Assembly: GCF_028640845.1 (NCBI RefSeq) | Contig: NC_080540.1 | Location: 235,033,794-235,097,793 of the forward strand | Length of the DNA stretch: 64,000 nt | Direction: 5' to 3' | Origin: Ahaetulla prasina | Taxonomy: Eukaryota > Chordata > Lepidosauria > Squamata > Colubridae | The notes under the pieces: model-generated | Databases searched by the model: none | Seen by the model: only the letters and a program-made list of their open reading frames with translations | Told to the model about the DNA's origin: nothing | Program-made: the position numbers and the translations under genes | In this document: positions 44,905-57,417 of the stretch, in pieces | How the letters are laid out: each line of letters opens with the position of its first letter | Position numbering within the stretch: the first letter of the stretch is position 1

Positions 44905-45800
44905 CCGCCAGGCTATGCATTGGCGGGGAAGCCTGGCGGTGCAGTCCTTCTCGGCTGAGGGAGGGAGGAGGTTTCCCCCTCTTCTCTCTCCCGCTGCGCC
45001 TGAACATCTGCCTAGCAACAATGACGACACGGGAGAACCTTTTTTCTACTGGTTGAGCTTGGCCAATCGCCGCTTGCTCTGAGTTGCTGCATTGTTTGTT
45101 CACCCGGGCGTCTCAATTTACCAGAAAGCGGAACGCGAGTTTGAGGGTCGCGGGATGGCGCTGCGCTCTGCGCCGCCGCGAGCCACCCAAAGGCCAGAAG
45201 AAAGGTCATTCCATCGGAGTAATGGGCGAAGGCTTCCTCTCCCGCCTTACCCATGCTGTGCGAGCCGGCTGGGCTGCAACCGCCGCCGCCGCTCCTTCCT
45301 CAGCCTCCCGGGCTCGCGCTCAGCAGCCGCCAAGCTCAGGCGGACTCGGCAGCTCCCATCAGCACTGCACGGCGCGATTCGGGCAGGAGGAGTCGGGCTC
45401 GCTCCGTGGCGGTGGTGGCGGCGGCGGCAGCGCGCCACCGCCACAGAGCGAGCCCGACTCTCCTGCCCGAATCGCGCCGTGCAGTGCTGATGGGGAGCTG
45501 CCGAGTCCGCCTGAGCTTGGCGGCTGCTAGAGCGCGAGCCCCGGGAGGCTGAGGAAGGAGCGGCGGCGCGGGGTTGCAGCCCAGCCGGGCTCGCACAGCA
45601 TGGGTAAGGCGAGAGGAAGGAGCCTTCGCCCATTACTCGATGGAATGACCTTTTCTTCTGGCCTTTGGGTGGCTCTCGGCGGCGAGTCGCGGTCGGGAAA
45701 CCCTCCTCCTCAGCCGAGAAGGCTGGCGGCTCCCCTGCCCAGCCCTCTCACTGCACCACCAGGGCTTCCCGCGCCAATGCACAGCCCGCCAAGTTTGCGC
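44905..45800. repeat. Large GC-rich palindrome
   Basis: Arms 45165-45416 and 45434-45685 are reverse complements at about 95 per cent by eye, around a short loop of GGCGGCGGC-type sequence. Outer parts 44905-44985 and 45690-45800 also pair, with about 180 extra bases on the left side. The sequence is CpG-rich and would fold as RNA into one long hairpin. Overlapping open frames on both strands are mirror images caused by the palindrome. Confidence 0.9.
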
Positions 45801-45930
45801 CGTCCGCCCACCCGACACGGGAATGGGGGCCGGCCTGGGGCGACAAATCCCGCGAGACCTCGGCGGCCCGCTCCCGTCCCTCCCATGGAGTCCGTTCGGT
45901 ACCCCTCCTGTGCGGGTTCCCGAAGACGAG

Positions 45931-45998
45931 ACTCGAGTATAAGCCGAGGGGCGTTTTCAGCACAAAAACGTGCTGAAAACTCGGCTTATACTGAGTAT
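45931..45998. repeat. Terminal hairpin of the composite element
   Basis: ACTCGAGTATAAGCCGAG, then GCGTTTTCAGCAC, a loop of A residues and C, GTGCTGAAAAC and CTCGGCTTATACTGAGT form a hairpin of about 30 pairs at the right end. Confidence 0.88.
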
Positions 45999-46015
45999 AT
46001 ATATATATATGTATG

Positions 46016-46112
<97 letters not shown>
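45999..46112. repeat. (TA)n(TG)n microsatellite
   Basis: TA units with a few GTATG interruptions, then 11 TG units, between the composite element and a Penelope tail. Confidence 0.95.

Positions 46113-46756
<644 letters not shown>

Positions 46757-46833
<77 letters not shown>
46757..46833. repeat. (TA)n microsatellite
   Basis: About 38 TA units after the Penelope tail. Confidence 0.95.
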
Positions 46834-46835
<2 letters not shown>

Positions 46836-46938
46836 TTATACCTCCTAATATTTACTCATATATATGTTTATATACTATATAATTTTTTAATATGATACTT
46901 ATATATATTGTTGTGACAAAATAAATAAATAAATAAAT
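46834..46938 (+). mobile_element. CR1-group LINE terminal fragment
   Basis: ATACTTATATATATTGTTGT then GACAAAATAAATAAATAAAT matches the last 50 bp of the LINE at 6751-8413. It may be the remainder of the LINE cut at 42958. Confidence 0.65.
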
Positions 46939-47636
46939 TCCGTTCCACTCAGCTGATGGCTGACCAGTTGAGCCAGTGGGAAACAGAGTTGCAGATCCTT
47001 GGACTGAGCCAAATGACCCACAGAACAAGGCATGCATTAATCTGTAGGTGCATGGGATCATCATATGTACTACTACATATAGAGTGTAGGTGAACCAATC
47101 ATGCCAGAATGCAATGACACTTGCAGAGTAGATAACTACAAACAAGAGAAATACTTAAGAATGAAACACCTTTTTAGAAGTGACAAAAAGTAAACTTTCT
47201 TTTGCATTGCACGTACTACTAGATTGCTGAGCGGGTACTAAAAATAAAATTTGAGCTTCTCAAACAGACAGTGAACAATGCCTCATGCTGTGCTTCTAGT
47301 TAATGAGTGATAACATAAAAGCATTATTACAACCATCTATGTGAGCTTGCGCTGGTGATTCTATAGCCATCTGACTCAACAATTAAACTACCCAAACATT
47401 CCAAAACACCATTTAACTTCCCATTATTATAGAATGTGTCTACCTGATAATGACTACAGAATTCAGAAAGCTGGGGTTAATCTAGGATTTTTTTCCTATG
47501 GAGTTGTGATGACTTCCTAGATTCAAAATAACCTAAGCCAGGACACAAGTACTGTATTTTATGTATGCAATTATAGAACTGGGTTTTATATTTAAACTTA
47601 TAAATAAAATTTAGTTTATGAAATTTAGGATATTAT
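46939..47636. other. Unrecognised DNA
   Basis: No repeat or gene recognised. Confidence 0.45.
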
Positions 47637-48226
47637 TGTAATACTCAGGTGCAGGCAATCAAAGCTAATTGGTGGCATGTCCCCCATCCCATGGCAAAGT
47701 GGCTATGTTTGGCTGGTATTTGGCTCTGAATCAGAGACAGAGAAAGGGCCATCTGGAAGGTATGTGCTGCCTCTGGAGCCTCCAGAGTTGGACCTCAGGG
47801 AAGCAGAGTAACAGGGGAGCCTGTTCCCAGTTCATGCATGCGCAGAGCTGCCACAAGGCAAGAACGGTTAAAACAAAAAGGACGACTCGGGAGTAGGGCT
47901 TGAACATGAATGCCCGCTCCCATAAGACTTCAAAGAGGAGCAAAGGCATGTGGGCCTTTGCAGGAAGCAACATTGTTAATTCTGTTCAGTTTAAAGTCTG
48001 AGGCTCTGCTTGATTCTGGACTCCGTGTGGCTTTGCTAATTAGGTCTTCGGCAATGTGTCAAGAGAGATAAAGATGGATGATTATCAGCCTTATCCTAAA
48101 GGACACTTTACAAGTATTTGGGACTCACAATTATTTGGGACTCACAAGAATTCACAACTGTTGCAATAAAGGAGGTTTTTGGGACTACTCACATGTTTTA
48201 CTGATTCAGGAAGCCTAGGTCAAAAC
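47637..48226 (+). other. Possible LTR or retroelement end, weak
   Basis: The segment begins TGTAATACTCAGG and reaches GGTCAAAACA. It has GCAATAAAGG near 48160, followed by a T/G-rich stretch, as in an LTR R-U5 region. The flanking 5 bp do not match, so the call is tentative. Confidence 0.3.
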
Positions 48227-49184
48227 AATGGCTAACCTCATAAACTCAAGCAGGAACATCCATTTCTTCTGGAATCTTATACTTAGCCTCCAATCTCTCT
48301 TTTTTAAATAAAGAGATCAAATAAAATACATTATTCGGCTTCTCCTGAAATTCCAGTGTTTTTGAGCAGCTGCTTATATATACAGATTTGGCCACTTTTA
48401 TTTTGTGATGTGACTTCTGTTCATTGCCAAGCTGATCTTGTTTTAAGAATTGATCTCATTTTGGAGGCTGCCTCAAAGCATTCCCAGAAAAAAAATATCG
48501 ACATATTTCCTATAAATAGATAAAATAGCCAGCTGAGGGTAATTGGTCCATTTTCAATGGTAACAATGGCATCTAACAGTGCTGCTTTTTTGTGACTAAA
48601 AATGTCATCAGGGGTTGACTGAAATGAAGTTCAGATTGTACTATGGTTCTGCTTTGTTCATGCAATTTTGTAGCATGGGCTGATGTTACCATATTTTTAT
48701 AGTTAACCCTTCTGCATTTTGGGCAATTTTTCTTATCCTTTTTTTCTTACCATATACAAAAGATTCTGCCAATGGGAGATCAGAAAAGATAAAAGCTGTC
48801 TGTTGAAAACATCACAAACTACGTTTTAGATGTACTAAAATGAAAATAAAATGATTATTGCATCACAGACCAGCCTAGCACCTGAAATTATTGAATCTCA
48901 GTAACTCAATAAAGCAATAAATCCTTAAAGATATTCTGTTTGGTTTTGATTTAAAATTATTTGTGCCATTTTTTTAAAAAATATAAAGGTGAAATATTGA
49001 AATTAAAATACATAATTAAAGTAAAGTAAAGTAATGAACACTAATCAAAGTCTAATCCATTATATTTTATTATATTCTATGCCACATATTCTATGCTACA
49101 TTGACATAGGTTTGTGCTAGCCATCATACATTTCAGCAAAATGTTGTGGTATCCAAATGCCAAACTGCCATCTGTGAGCACTAG
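48227..49184. other. AT-rich DNA, no feature recognised
   Basis: No repeat or exon recognised. Confidence 0.5.
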
Positions 49185-49345
49185 AACATAGAATAATAGA
49201 ATTAGAAGGGACCTTGGAGGTCTTCTAGTCCAATCCCTTGCTTGAACAGGAGATCGTATACCATTTCAGATAAATGGTTGTCCAGTCTCTTTTTGAAAGC
49301 CTCCAATGACAGATTACCCACAACTAATGATGGACTACTATTCCT
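49185..49345 (-). mobile_element. CR1 LINE 3'-end fragment
   Basis: AGAAGGGACCTTGGAGGTCT and CTAGTCCAATCCCTTGC on the plus strand are the reverse of the CR1 end seen at 62060-62246. The end abuts AGAATAATAGAATT-like units. Confidence 0.75.
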
Positions 49346-50368
49346 CTTGACACCCAAGAAAATAGAAATTAACAATTAAAATTTTCATAGTTCATAATAT
49401 GAGGACTTACAGAGTGTGAGAGGAGAGTAGCTAGGAATAAATAAACATGCTGAATGACAAATCACCTTTTTGCTTATTTGTTTATTTAATAAATGTATAT
49501 GGTTGCCCAGCTATCAAAGGAACTCTGGCTGGTAAACAAGAATAAACTGAAATATGGATTGTACAGTACATTAGTTCATTATTAACTTATTATACACTGT
49601 GTCAATGTAATCAAACATTGCTAATACCTCCACTGTAATTAATATAAAAATGTGCATAATTATTTCAGGAATGCATTGATTGTCTAATCATTTTATAACA
49701 ATTTTTGCAGTGAAAAAAAAGAATTCACCATGACCTTTAGATTACTTTCAGGATTATGAAAAGCGACGATATGAATAGGATTAGCCTGATAAAAGCATTT
49801 TGTTTTAAAGGAACATCGCAGGCAAGTTTAGTGGTGAGAAAGAAGCCTGGTTGTAATTGCTCCTATTTCATTGGACTCATCTTTATATGTAGAGGTAGCT
49901 TTGTACGTGTGTGGGTGTGTGTATCTGAATTCATTCCAGTGTCATTTTTCATACCCATTACAGTCTGGGCTCATTAAAATTCTCATTGCAGCACTGAAGC
50001 TGGTCGGACTGAAATGGGGCTGACAATCCTCATGTCTGCCACACAGATAACCAGACCTTATGAAGGTGAAATTATTTTTTCTGCAGTTCTAATTATCCTC
50101 TGAAGTCTGTGTTTTTCTTGTTGGGTTGCAGAAGGGATAATAATTTGGGTTAGGAATAATAATAATTTGGGTTAGGATTAGTTCACCATCATCAAGTCCT
50201 CTGTTGGAATGGAGTACTATATCCAACTACCTGATCATTTGGAGGATTTCTTTTGAGTAGATGTGCACGTTGTGCTGTTCATTTTCATTTTGCCAGAGAG
50301 CAGGCCATCTTTTTCAGGGCAAATTGCTTTCAAAACTGAAAGCCATTTAAACCAATTTTCCTAGGACA
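49346..50368. other. Unrecognised DNA
   Basis: No repeat recognised; the part 49740-50100 is repeat-free by eye and could be single-copy. Confidence 0.45.
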
Positions 50369-50382
50369 GTGTGTGTGTGTGT

Positions 50383-50429
<47 letters not shown>
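50369..50429. repeat. (TG)n microsatellite
   Basis: About 30 TG units with one TATG interruption. Confidence 0.95.
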
Positions 50430-50432
<3 letters not shown>

Positions 50433-51217
50433 CAAAGGAATCAGTGGCTCCAAAAGGAAAATGATGAATGCCTACCAGACTCTGTCAGGCTGAGTGTTCC
50501 TTTGGAACCGTGCCAGTGTGCCTCCATGTGTTTGTATTAAACCCACTTATTAATCTGTTTGTGTCACCTATTATATTATGAGAATGGCAGCTATTATCTT
50601 TCCTGGTTTCTTTATAAAAGTGGGCCTTTTTTTTTTTTTGCTTTACTCATCTTCTCCTGCCTTTTAACTAGCTTCCAGTCCCCAACAACACTTACCACGT
50701 GATCATTTAATTTTCTCATCTTAATGGCATAATTGAGGAAAGCAGGTATTTTCAGGCATGATGGATGTTGATTGCTCCTTCTGAGCAGGCTGAAAGTAAA
50801 ACATGCACATTTTCAAAGCCTGTCCTCCTTTGAACAAAACACTTTATTTCCTCTAGGTGAGCTTTTGAGAAAGTCTGGGTGAGAAACACATAAAAGCTTA
50901 ATTGTCTTGTCTCTTCTTTCCACATCTGTCTCTAGCACTTATGCAACTGCTGCGATGCAAATGAGTGCATTTTCTCTCTTTTGAATCATACGCTTTGAAA
51001 CCAGAATCTGCTGTCTTCTGCATGCATTTTTTTTAAGCCATCTGCCTTTCTCTGTTTGCGTCAGCATTGCCCCACACCATTCCCTTTCACAACTGGAAAG
51101 TATTTTTACCCTGAACCTTGGAACAGCTTGCCAAGAAGAATTCGAACAGACTGATTGTCATCTGTCCATAGTGTCACCAGTGAAGAAATCTGACTGGGTG
51201 AGAGCAAGAAGGAGAAA
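50430..51217. other. Repeat-free DNA, candidate single-copy
   Basis: No repeat family recognised. The sequence is of average GC content with a T-rich tract at 50627-50640. Whether it is conserved cannot be told from the sequence alone. Confidence 0.4.
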
Positions 51218-51329
51218 CAGGGATATCCAATCTATAATTTTAAGACCTGTGGACTTCAGCCATGCTGGCTGGGAAATTTTGGGACTGGAAATCCACAAGT
51301 TTAAAATTTGCCAAGGTTGAGCACCCCTG
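51218..51329. mobile_element. Palindromic hAT-type MITE, diverged
   Basis: CAGGGATATCCAATCTATAA and the right part TTGCCAAGGTTGAGCACCCC resemble the MITE at 36026. The hairpin still forms around GCCATGCTGGCTGG. No target duplication is recognisable. Confidence 0.7.
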
Positions 51330-52495
51330 ACGTGCTTTATGGAGCCCACCTAGAGTTTTGCTCCTGTCCAGCTGCTCAGGTACCAGTAATGTTATTTAAA
51401 ATGGCTCTCTTAGCAAAACTCTTGCTGTATACTGTACAGGCCAGGGAGAAAATTTTGAGGAGAGTATGTGTCAGCCGCCAAATTTGGCTTCATTCACTTA
51501 CAGAATTCGAGCAAAAAGTGAGCCAACTCATCTTGTGGTTACAATTTTCGACCATGTGTAGAAATCTAGATTTAGCATTATAGTGACCTCAATTGTCTTT
51601 TTCATTTTTAAAGTCACAGTCATAAAAATATTCGGTGGTAAGATAATGGAATGATTGGGTAGAGGATGTCCAAAAGTTTTTTAAATGCATATTTATCTAC
51701 TTACTTCCAAAAGTGGTATGCCAACCCTCCTACATTAGGTTATTGAGGTCCTAGACATCTGTCCCAAAGTTCTATCAGAGTGACATTTTACGTGGGCATA
51801 TTGAGGAATCCAAACCTTTATAATGGATGTTAATGATCCAACCAGGTCATTCACTGGCTACACTGTCAAAGGACTGAACATACCAGGGTTGATATACATT
51901 GTGAAGAAATGTTTCCACCTTCTTGCTCTTTTCCATGGTGTAGTTCCGATTCCCCATCCCCAAACGTAAGATCATCCAACAAAAGCAAAAATGCAAATCC
52001 ATTTGTTTCAACCAATCTTTTAGTTCTTGTCTCCATTTCTCCTTCTCAGTCTGCTTCATCCTTATCTATTTCAGTTTGCAGGCTTCCATTGAGAAGGTCA
52101 GGATAATTAATCCACAGCTTTCCATAGCTCTTAGCAAAGAACTGGATATTTTTCCCCCTCTGGGTGGCAGATGTAAGACATTTTAATTATTTATTGATGT
52201 GCAAATCACAAGAGAAATATGCTGTCGTTTTCACTTCCCTCTCACTGAAAATCTAAGCAGACTGCAAGTTGGCTTGCTAAGCCTGACTTGCAAATCACGG
52301 CCAAATATGTTTTTAGTCTCCTGCTTCTTACCTCATTCCACCCTCAGCAGATAGCAAACAAACATGTTTATGTCAATATTAGCATTCTCTCCCCACCTTC
52401 TACGATGATTTGGCCAGCTCGCTATTACTCAGAAAACAGCCAAGATAAAGAGGTAGTATGTTTTCCTAGGAAGCAATGAAGTGGATGTTTTTGGA
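51330..52495. other. Unrecognised DNA
   Basis: Short frames only, for example 51847-52106 on both strands, with no recognisable motif. Confidence 0.45.
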
Positions 52496-52503
52496 GATGG
52501 GTT

Positions 52504-52767
52504 CAGGGGTGAAATCCAGCAGGTTATGACAGGTTCTGGAGCACCAGTAATGGGAAATTTTGAGTAGTTCAGAGAACCAGCAAATACTACCTCTGGCTGG
52601 ACCCAGAGTGGGGTGGAAATGGAGATTTTGCAATGTCCTTCCCCCAGGAGTGGGGAAGGAATGGGGATTTTGCAGTATCCTTCCCCTGCCACACCCAACA
52701 AACCACACCACACCCACCAAGCCATGCCCACAGAACCGGTAGTAAAAAAGATTGAATTTCACCACTG
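52504..52767 (-). mobile_element. hAT-type element, family A, reverse orientation
   Basis: Ends are CAGGGGTGAAATCCAGC and GAATTTCACCACTG. The 8-bp duplication GATGGGTT is perfect (52496-52503 and 52768-52775). The body is the reverse of 1598-1911, including two of the GGATTTTGCA-type repeats. Confidence 0.92.
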
Positions 52768-53382
52768 GATGGGTTCCTTTTAACAACTAAGTTAAAACAC
52801 TACAGGAGGCAAAATGCTCTGGAAATGCCAATCCATATCCTCTTTTTTTTCTTTTTTTTCTTTTTTCTTTGTTAAAAAAATTCCCTTTTACAACAGTTTC
52901 ATATTGGTCTTCTTTCAAAATTGGCGGTTTTCCCCTCCCCGTCTTTACATATATTTATATTTGTGGATCCCTTGTTCCTTATGTATGTATATATTTCTTT
53001 ATCTCTTATACATATTAGGATTAGTAATATGCCACTAAACAGACAATATATGTAAAGTAATATATAGATACAATAATATGTATGACACACCCTCTTTTCA
53101 TTGCCATTGCAACGAGCCTAGTTACACTTCTGGGAATTGGTGTCACTTTGGATAGTAGCAGTGATCAGTTCAAATGCAAGTCAGGTAATTAAAATATTCA
53201 GACAGAATATCCGGCATTTTAGGTTAGCAAAGACTCTTACAAAGGGGTTATATTTAAATATGATGAATGAGTGTAAAATGTAAAAAATACAGCTGGAAGG
53301 TCTTATAGAAATGGGTGGAACAGAAGTAGAAAAGCATCAAAATACAACATAATTAAACAAATAAAATGAAATGAATAGCAGA

Positions 53383-53650
53383 GTTCGAAGAGACCTTGGA
53401 ATCGTCTCGACAAACTCTTTGCTCAAGCAAAGAAACCTAAACCAGAGGTCTCCAAACTTGGCAGCTTTAAGACTTGTGGACTTTGACTCCCAGAATTCTC
53501 CAGCCAGCTATGCTATGCATATGCTATGCTATGCTGGCTGGAGAATCCTGGGAGTCAAAGTCCACAAGTCTTAAAGCTGCCAAGTTTCGAGACCTCTGCC
53601 CTAAACCATTGCAGGCAAAAGATAATGTCTTATTTGAAAGGTCATCATGC
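53383..53650 (-). mobile_element. CR1 3'-end fragment interrupted by a MITE
   Basis: AGAGTTCGAAGAGACCTTGG to 53442, then after the MITE CCATTGCAGGCAAAAGATAA, resembles the CR1 end at 49185 and 61720. The parts are too diverged to fix the borders. Confidence 0.5.
53443..53598. mobile_element. Palindromic hAT-type MITE with ATGCT repeats in the loop
   Basis: Arms CAGAGGTCTCCAAACTTGG to AGCCAGC and the inverted copy surround a loop of TATGCTATGC units (53516-53540). Flanks ACCTAAAC (53435-53442) and CCCTAAAC (53599-53606) agree at 7 of 8 positions. Confidence 0.88.
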
Positions 53651-54135
53651 AAGGAAATCGCTGATGGCTAAAATCCAACTATGGTCAGAACTCAAATCCA
53701 GAGCCACACACAACAGCTGTTGTGTGCAAAAAATCATGAGATAATATTATTTTAAGTAGGTTCTATGAGAGGGTTTCCAGATTTATTGGGGCATCTAGCC
53801 ATTGCTGTGGGTGATGTATCAGTAAAGATAGATTTTTTTTAGCTCACCATCTATAGTGAGAGTTAGGGTTCTATGACAGGGTTAGGCTTAGGAAACTGGG
53901 AATAATCTCAGAATAAAGTAAACAGGACAATTCCAGACACAATTAGGAGCAATTTAGTGTGTGTCATCCTGCTATAAATGGAATTTGTATGAACTACGGA
54001 AACAGTTTTTGCTAAACCTCCAAAAAATACTAGTATCAGGCCAGAAAAAAAAATTCTTATCAGTTCTCATTCTATTTGATAAAAGAGAAGAAGCCACTTC
54101 AGAAATTCTTTTAGAAACTAAAAAAACTGGATAGT
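53651..54135. other. Unrecognised DNA
   Basis: No repeat recognised. Confidence 0.45.
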
Positions 54136-54204
54136 TTTTCCTTCCTTCCTTCCTTTCTTCCTTCCTTCCTTCCTTCCTTCCATCCTTCCTTCCTTCCTTC
54201 CTTC
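54136..54204. repeat. (CCTT)n microsatellite
   Basis: About 16 CTTC units with two interruptions. Confidence 0.95.
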
Positions 54205-54660
54205 TGTAAGAAGTCACCCCTCCTAGAGAATGGAATATTTTGGAGAATATTAAAAGAGGCAGAATATCATATTTCCTCAAAGGAGAAATGGAGAAACATG
54301 TTTTTAAAGGCAGAAAGCAGTCCTGGTCTTCCTACATAGTAAAACAACCTGAAACAGAAGAGATTTGTCTTTAGAAATGCAGATTTTGTATCCATTCAGA
54401 AAGGCTGGGCCATCTTATTAACAAAACACCCACCACCATTAGAATAACAAAAGGCACAAGGCTCACTACATTGCACAATCCCCTGGAGCATCTCAGAACC
54501 CTATAAAAATCCATCCATTCCTAAGCCAAGGGGCCAGCCACCCCAGAAACATTGCTGTGTTCACAGAAGTTTCTGGAAACGAAATAAACCATCTTTCCTT
54601 CCAGCCAGATAGTCTCCATTTTATTTCCAACAGATTTTTCCCAGATTGGAACTGGACCAG

Positions 54661-54735
54661 ATTTTCCTTCCTTCCTTCCTTCCTTCCTTCCTTCCTTCCT
54701 TCCTTCCTTCCTTCCTTCCTTCCTTCCTTCCTTCT
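54661..54735. repeat. (CCTT)n microsatellite
   Basis: About 17 uninterrupted units. Confidence 0.96.
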
Positions 54736-55780
54736 TTTTTAATCATGAAGATGCCATAGGAGAGATTTCTTTCTTCCCTTATCTCTTTCAATCTTCTTCT
54801 TTCTTCAGTTAAATTCTAAGAAATGATTTAGTAAACAAACGCCTCCATTTGGACATTTGCAGTAATGGTTTTGCTATCACCACTGAACGGAAATTCTGCT
54901 CTGCATAAATGGTAAACCTATTTCTCCTTCTGAAGAAATTTGGACAAAACATGTAACCCGCATTTCTGCTCATCAATGTTGATGAAAATTTCCCAAATCT
55001 GTTGACGCCAGTTCCAAGAAAGAGAAAAGGCCCATTCAGATATGATCTGTGCACAAGGTTTTATCTTTTCCTTCTGGCACATTTGCCCATGGCCTCATTG
55101 CTTTTGTTTTTGTTTTCAAATAACACCAGTATGTCTAACTAACCAAATTAGTTTCTTTTAATTAAGGGTTATTCAAACAAACCACAGCTTTACAGTGGGG
55201 TTTGATTTTTGACAGACTGAAATTAAAACTGATTGCATTTTGTCTAAGTTTGGACACAACAACAGGTGGCAATTATCTGAAAACAATAGCTAATATTTCC
55301 AATCACTTCTTCTCGTCAGAGGAAAGAACATGAACCGGAGTGTTCATGCACAAAGCATTAAGTGTTGATAAATATGCCCACCTGTGCTCCAAAAGCAATC
55401 ATCTCTTACACACCCCCACACACCCTGGGAACAAATAATAGAGTAATTCAAAATCAGTTGAATTCATTCCAAGCATACTATAGGATTAAGCAATTAAATT
55501 TGTTTTTGCCAAGAGAATTTAAACAATAAGGACAATTCAAACCACCCATACAAAAAAAGTAAATAGATATGGTAGTGATTTTTTTTTTAAAAAAAGAACT
55601 ATTTCACAAAGAATGACCCGTGAAAACAAAAACACGTCGAGGCTGGCATTGTAGTCCCAAACAGTGGTCTGCTAACTGCTTATGGGAACCCTTCCTTCAG
55701 AAAAGGAGAGTCATTGTATGTCCTTTACATGATAAAGATAATCAAAAGTCCACAAGATAAATATAATATATAATATAATA
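54736..55780. other. AT-rich DNA, no feature recognised
   Basis: No repeat recognised in about 1 kb. Confidence 0.5.
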
Positions 55781-55783
55781 TAA

Positions 55784-56236
55784 CAACAGAGTTGGAAGGA
55801 CCTTGGAGGTCTTCTAGTCCAACCCCCTGCCCAGGCAGGAAACCCTACACCATTTCAGACAAATGGTTATCCAACATTTTCTTTAAAATTTCCAGTGTTG
55901 GAGCATTTTATAACTTCTGCAGGCAAGTCGTTCCACTGATTAATTGTTCTAACTGTCAGGAAATTTCTCCTTAGTTCTAAGTTGCTTCCCTCCTTGATCA
56001 GTTTCCACCCATTGCTTCTTGTTCTACCCTCAAGTGCTTTGGAGAACAGCCCGACTCCCTCTACTTTGTGGCAGCCCCTGAGATATTGGAACACTGCTAT
56101 CATGTCTCCCCTAGTCCTTCTTTTTATTAAACTAGACATACCCAGTTCTTGCAACCGTTCTTAATATGTTTTAGCCTCCAGTCCCCTAATCATCTTTGTT
56201 GTTCTTCTCTGCACTCTTTCTAGAGCCTTAGCATCT
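55784..56236 (-). mobile_element. CR1 LINE 3' portion with open C-terminal frame
   Basis: The minus-strand frame 56154-55867 includes RRTRGDMIAVFQYLRGCHK, GRTRSNGWKLIKEGSNLELR and RTINQWNDLPAEVI. These fit the CR1 C-terminal pattern (R-R-x-R-G-D-L-I...R-T-R-x-N-G...W-N-x-L-P). The 3' end has GGACCTTGGAGGTCTTCTAG on the plus strand and stops at AACAACAGAGTTGG next to a TAATA-rich tract. Confidence 0.85.
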
Positions 56237-56564
56237 TTTTTACAAAATAAATGTATTTTGTCAGAATTTTCCACAAACAAGGTTACCATTGGAGGAGCAA
56301 TTGTTACCTCCCACACCATGGATTATGGGGGAGCCAGAAAGACCCACCAAATCAAATGTGTCTGAGGTGAATAGAAAAAGAAGCCAAGGTGCTAGCTACA
56401 AATGAGCAATTAAAGCCCTGCCATTGTTAATGTTTTGCATATGCTATGCACATTAAAAAATGGTGGAACTTCAGTTGCACCACCATCAAACCATATTGAC
56501 TCTTTCATACCATACTTAAGTTTTTTAACTGTTATTTTAGTCTGTATTTATATGTACTTTTTTA

Positions 56565-56650
56565 CTTGCCTGTGAACCGCCCTGAGTCCCTAGGGAGATA
56601 GGGCGGTATATAAATGTGATAAAATAAAATAAAATAAATAAATAAATACT
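56565..56650 (+). mobile_element. L2 3' tail, very short
   Basis: GTGAACCGCCCTGAGTCCC and AGGGCGGTATATAAATGTG followed by (AAAAT)n. Only the tail is left, so either a heavily truncated LINE or the end of an L2-mobilised SINE. Confidence 0.75.
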
Positions 56651-56797
56651 TTACAGATAACCCTGCCTCAGATATTCCCAATGTATAAACAGATAGTTCA
56701 GTTGCCTTAGTTTACTTTAAGGTGAGCATGTCCTGAGCGTTAATAGGATTTGCTTTTCCCCAACTATGTATCTTTTGTTTGACTTGTCACAGGTAAA

Positions 56798-57262
56798 CAT
56801 GGCATAGGGCCGGGTTATTTACGGGACTGTCTGCTGCCACCGAATGCCTCCCACCGACCCGTGCGCTCTCACAGGGAGGGACTCCTCAGGGTGCCGTCGG
56901 CCAGGCAGTGCCGACTGGCGACGCCCAGGGGAAGGGCCTTTTCTGTGGGGGCTCCCACCCTCTGGAACGAGCTTCCCCCAGGACTTCGTCAACTTCCTGA
57001 CCTTCGAACCTTCCGCCGCGAGCTTAAGACACATCTATTTATCTGCGCAGGACTGGACTAGATTTTTTAAATTTTAAATGTTTAAATTTTAAATTTGGTT
57101 TTAAATTGGGTTTTATTATTTATATCTCTATTTTAAATATTCGGCCTATGTAATAAGTTTTTTAAATTAATGTTTTACTTTGTATATATATATGTTTTTA
57201 TATGGCTGTACACCGCCCTGAGTCCCTAGGGAGATAGGGCGGTATAAAAGTATGAATAATAA
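56798..57262 (+). mobile_element. L2 LINE 3' end with open C-terminal frame
   Basis: The frame 56861-57061 encodes MRSHREGLLRVPSARQC and FSVGAPTLWNELPPGLRQLP, ending HLFICAGLD and a stop. The tail with ACCGCCCTGAGTCCC then (AAT)n at 57252-57290. It is close to the copy at 59149. Confidence 0.9.
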
Positions 57263-57417
57263 TAATAATAATAATAAATAATAATAAACTAACTGAACAG
57301 CAAACCTAACTATGAAAGATTGATAGCCGATTGTGCATAAATCAAAGGCTCTACTTTGTCTATTTGGCTCTTTTCATTCATTTATTTTGTGCATGGGTGG
57401 TATATGCATGGGTACAT

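Larger units (their letters stand above)
42979..45998. mobile_element. Composite element with short terminal inverted repeats and GC-rich core
   Basis: The left end reads CGTATATACTCGAGTATAAG (from 42980), followed by CCGA; the right end, read on the other strand, is TATATACTCAGTATAAGCCG, one base shorter. Copies of CGAGTATAAGCCGAG recur inside at about 43067 and 45932. Between them lies about 3 kb: an AT-rich left part, an interrupting LINE with other DNA (43204-44312), then a GC-rich core (44313-45930) containing a palindrome. No transposase is visible. I infer a single DNA-transposon-like element; two separate copies sharing ends would be the alternative. Confidence 0.55.

Noticed and set aside
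47637..48226. Third LTR
   Set aside because: AATAAA and LTR-like composition are present, but flanking 5-bp repeats and matching inverted ends were not found, so it is listed only as a weak candidate.
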